Positions 13,631 through 15,436 of a stretch of DNA of 15,436 bases are shown here, in pieces; position 1 is the first letter of the stretch, and each line of letters begins with the position of its first letter. The translations under genes and the position numbers were made by a program. This DNA is from JALOAP01 sp964632355 (GTDB taxonomy: Bacteria > Chloroflexota > Dehalococcoidia > Tepidiformales > Tepidiformaceae), in the NCBI GenBank assembly GCA_964632355.1, contig CAZWBW010000069.1, positions 1-15,436 on the forward strand. Reading direction: 5' to 3'. Below the pieces are notes generated by a model that made no database searches, was not told the origin of the DNA, and saw only the letters and a list, made by a program, of their open reading frames with translations.

Positions 13631-14803
13631 CTACCCCACCACCTCGTACACGATCGGCAGTTCGCGCACCCCGCGCATGATGAACGTGGGCACGCGCGGG
13701 AGCGGCCCCTCGGTCGCCCGGCGGAAGTTGCGTACGCGCTTGAGGAACACTTCGAGCGCGACCCGCGCTTCGAGCCGCGCCAGCGGTGCGCCGAGGCAGA
13801 AGTGAATCCCCATGCCGAACGCGATGTGCCGGTTCGGCGTTCGCCCCACATCGAACGTGTCGGGGTCGGGGAAGACCGCCGGGTCGCGATTCGCCGAAGC
13901 CAGCCACACGAGGCACACCTGGTCCTTCGCGATCACCTTGCTGCCGATTTCGACGTCTCGCGTCGCCCGCCGGGCGGTGGCCTGCACCGGCGACGAATAC
14001 CGCAGCACCTCTTCGACCGCTGTTGGCAGGAGACCCGGGTCATCGAGCACGCGCTGCAGCTGATCCGGGTGGTTCATGAACTCGATGATCGCGTTGCCGA
14101 TGAGGTTCGTCGTCGTCTCGTTCCCGGCGACCAGCAGCAGGATCAGCATCTGCAGAAGTTCCTGCGCGTTCAGCTTCGACCCCTCGAGCTCGGCCTGCAC
14201 GAGCCCGGTCAGCAGGTCCTGCCGTGGCTCGCGGCGCCGCTCCTCCGCGAGCCGTTCGAAGTACTCGCGCATCTCCTCCAGCGTTTGCTCGGAGACGGTG
14301 CGCGAATCGTCTCCGATGCCGCTGCCGAGCGTCGCGATGACTTCGTCGGACCAGCGCTTGAAGTCGGCGCGGTCCTCCGGAGGCACCCCAAGGATCTCGG
14401 CGATCATGATGACCGGCAGCGGGTACGTGAGCGCCTCGACTACGTCGCACTCCCGCTGCTCGCAGATGCGGTCGACGAGTTCGTTCGCGACCTGCCGGAT
14501 GCGCGGTTCGAGTTGTTCGACCATGCGGGGCGTGAACGCCTGCGATACGAGCCCGCGCAGCCGCGTGTGCCGCGGCGGGTCACTGCCCAGCATCGAAGGC
14601 TCCGGCAGGTCCTCACCGGCGTCACCGGGCAGCCACGACGACCAGGTCTCGTGGTCGCGAAGGATCGCCGTGCATTCGTCGTATCGGAAGGCGCCCCATA
14701 CCCCGCGCCCTTCGAAGAAGACCGGGCTCATCTGCCGGCCGAAGACGTACAACGGGAACGGGTTCTCGAGGAACGCCGGGTCGTTTGGATTGAACGCAAC
14801 CAT
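13631..14803 (-). CDS. cytochrome P450
   Basis: This soluble bacterial P450 (390 residues) is a haem monooxygenase of unknown substrate. It shows SDPPRHTRLRGLVSQAFTPR (74-93), the I-helix oxygen-activation motif AGNETT (226-231), the ExxR pair Glu265/Arg268 in EEVLRY, and the haem loop FGMGIHFCLGAPLARLE (329-345) with thiolate ligand Cys336. There is no membrane anchor, and length and style match ferredoxin-dependent class I enzymes such as the CYP107/CYP125-like groups. No ferredoxin or reductase gene is within the window, so electrons must come from elsewhere. ATG 14803 is preceded by AGGGGG at 5 nt and by a -10-like TAGACT. It is a single gene between the mnmA terminator and the DUF2007-like gene. 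Confidence 0.95.
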   Translation of the reverse strand: MVAFNPNDPAFLENPFPLYVFGRQMSPVFFEGRGVWGAFRYDECTAILRDHETWSSWLPGDAGEDLPEPSMLGSDPPRHTRLRGLVSQAFTPRMVEQLEPRIRQVANELVDRICEQRECDVVEALTYPLPVIMIAEILGVPPEDRADFKRWSDEVIATLGSGIGDDSRTVSEQTLEEMREYFERLAEERRREPRQDLLTGLVQAELEGSKLNAQELLQMLILLLVAGNETTTNLIGNAIIEFMNHPDQLQRVLDDPGLLPTAVEEVLRYSSPVQATARRATRDVEIGSKVIAKDQVCLVWLASANRDPAVFPDPDTFDVGRTPNRHIAFGMGIHFCLGAPLARLEARVALEVFLKRVRNFRRATEGPLPRVPTFIMRGVRELPIVYEVVG

Positions 14804-14836
14804 CCCTGCCCCCTGGGTGACGCTGCTCGCGGGGGC

Positions 14837-14842
14837 AGTCTA
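14837..14842 (-). promoter_or_regulatory. -10-like element TAGACT of the P450 gene
   Basis: TAGACT on the minus strand lies 33 nt before the ATG and just after the mnmA hairpin. It predicts a leader of about 27 nt that carries AGGGGG. Confidence 0.4.
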
Positions 14843-14844
14843 TC

Positions 14845-14870
14845 AGAAACCCGAACACGATTCGGGTTCT
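14845..14870 (-). terminator. probable terminator between mnmA and the P450 gene
   Basis: AACCCGAA and TTCGGGTT pair perfectly over 8 bp around a 5-nt loop (14848-14868), extended by AG/CT past a one-base bulge. On the minus strand it follows the mnmA stop by 4 nt; TTTCT closes the stem, so the T-tail is short. Confidence 0.6.
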
Positions 14871-14874
14871 GTTT

Positions 14875-15436
14875 CTACCCGGTGCTGCGAACTTCTCGCC
14901 AGGCGCGTTCGATGGTCCCGCCGCCGAGCACTTCGTCGCCGCGGTAGAGCGCGATAGCCTGCCCTGGCGTGAGCGCCCGCTGCCGCCGCGCGAAGCGGAT
15001 GACCGCCCGGTCGCCGTCGACCGAAACGAGCGTTGCGGGGGCGGGGTCGGCCTTGTAGCGCGCCTTCGCTTCGAGCTCGGTTCCCGGCGCCGGTGGTTCG
15101 CCCGCAACCCACGTGGCCTCGGCGAACTCGACCGTGTCACAGAAGAGGTCCTCCTCGGGGCCGATCGTCACGATGTTCGCCACCGGGTCGATGCCCGTGA
15201 CGTACCGCGGTTCGCCCAGCGCCACGCCGAGCCCCTTCCGCTGCCCGACCGTGTACGCGGCGATCCCGCGGTGTTCGCCGACCACGCGCCCGTCGGTGTC
15301 GCGCATCTCGCCCGGCACCATCTCGACCCGCTGCTCGACGAATGCGCGGTAGTCGTTCCCGGGCACGAAGCAGATCTCGACGCTATCGGGCTTGGTGGCT
15401 ACGTCCAGCCCGAGCCGGTGGGCGTGGGCGCGCACC
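14875..15436 (-). CDS. mnmA: tRNA-specific 2-thiouridylase MnmA, N-terminus beyond window edge
   Basis: MnmA puts sulfur on U34 of Lys, Glu and Gln tRNAs in the cytoplasm, using ATP and a sulfur relay. The 187 codons in the window are the C-terminal half, read from the right edge to TAG at 14875-14877. KPDSVEICFVPGNDYRAFV carries the second catalytic cysteine (fragment residue 22), usually within DSxxICF. GIAAYTVGQRKGLGVALGEPRYV and the C-terminal beta-barrel ending RRQRALTPGQAIALYRGDEVLGGGTI are family hallmarks. The N-terminal PP-loop ATPase domain and first catalytic cysteine lie outside the window. A terminator-like hairpin follows and separates it from the P450 gene. Confidence 0.95.
   Translation of the reverse strand, partial: VRAHAHRLGLDVATKPDSVEICFVPGNDYRAFVEQRVEMVPGEMRDTDGRVVGEHRGIAAYTVGQRKGLGVALGEPRYVTGIDPVANIVTIGPEEDLFCDTVEFAEATWVAGEPPAPGTELEAKARYKADPAPATLVSVDGDRAVIRFARRQRALTPGQAIALYRGDEVLGGGTIERAWREVRSTG

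Overview
This window is a dense stretch of a high-GC bacterial chromosome with short intergenic gaps. No rRNA, tRNA, CRISPR array, insertion sequence or phage gene is visible. The gene mix suggests a Chloroflexota lineage: acyl-CoA dehydrogenase, a CYTH-CHAD protein, an orphan P450, GH1, a lipoprotein with a Thr-Pro linker, and short-leader promoters. An actinobacterium is the main alternative. This placement is inference; no marker gene in the window settles it.

Layout, left to right. pyrG (CTP synthase, minus strand, C-terminus cut by the window edge) is divergent from a small pyrimidine-dimer-glycosylase-like protein. That gene converges, with a 41-bp overlap, on an acyl-CoA dehydrogenase. 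A YkvA/DUF1232 membrane protein then converges on a GH1 beta-glycosidase. Upstream of GH1 on the same strand is a cysteine-free ArsR regulator, divergent from a SulP anion transporter with a STAS domain; an imperfect inverted repeat lies between the two. A histidine phosphatase follows and ends at a strong terminator.

The centre holds the least explained DNA. About 300 bp of structured leader, with two possible small upstream ORFs, precedes a secreted muralytic lipoprotein. That unit is closed by a second 12-bp-stem hairpin. Next comes purF, whose promoter contains a perfect 9-bp inverted repeat. purF ends at an intrinsic terminator and is followed on the minus strand by a CheY-like receiver protein and a CYTH-CHAD protein.

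The right end carries fabI (enoyl-ACP reductase), interrupted by a 10-N assembly gap that shifts the apparent frame. A small DUF2007-like membrane-anchored protein follows, then a convergent cytochrome P450 and the C-terminal part of mnmA (tRNA 2-thiouridylase), which runs off the right edge.

Most genes are housekeeping or central metabolism (nucleotides, fatty acids, tRNA modification) in small or single-gene units. A recurring -10-like hexamer close to TA(C/G)(A/G)CT lies 6 to about 45 nt before many starts, and two genes look leaderless. No multi-gene novel system is visible. The best candidates for new biology are the lipoprotein leader, the purF promoter repeat and the ArsR/SulP switch.
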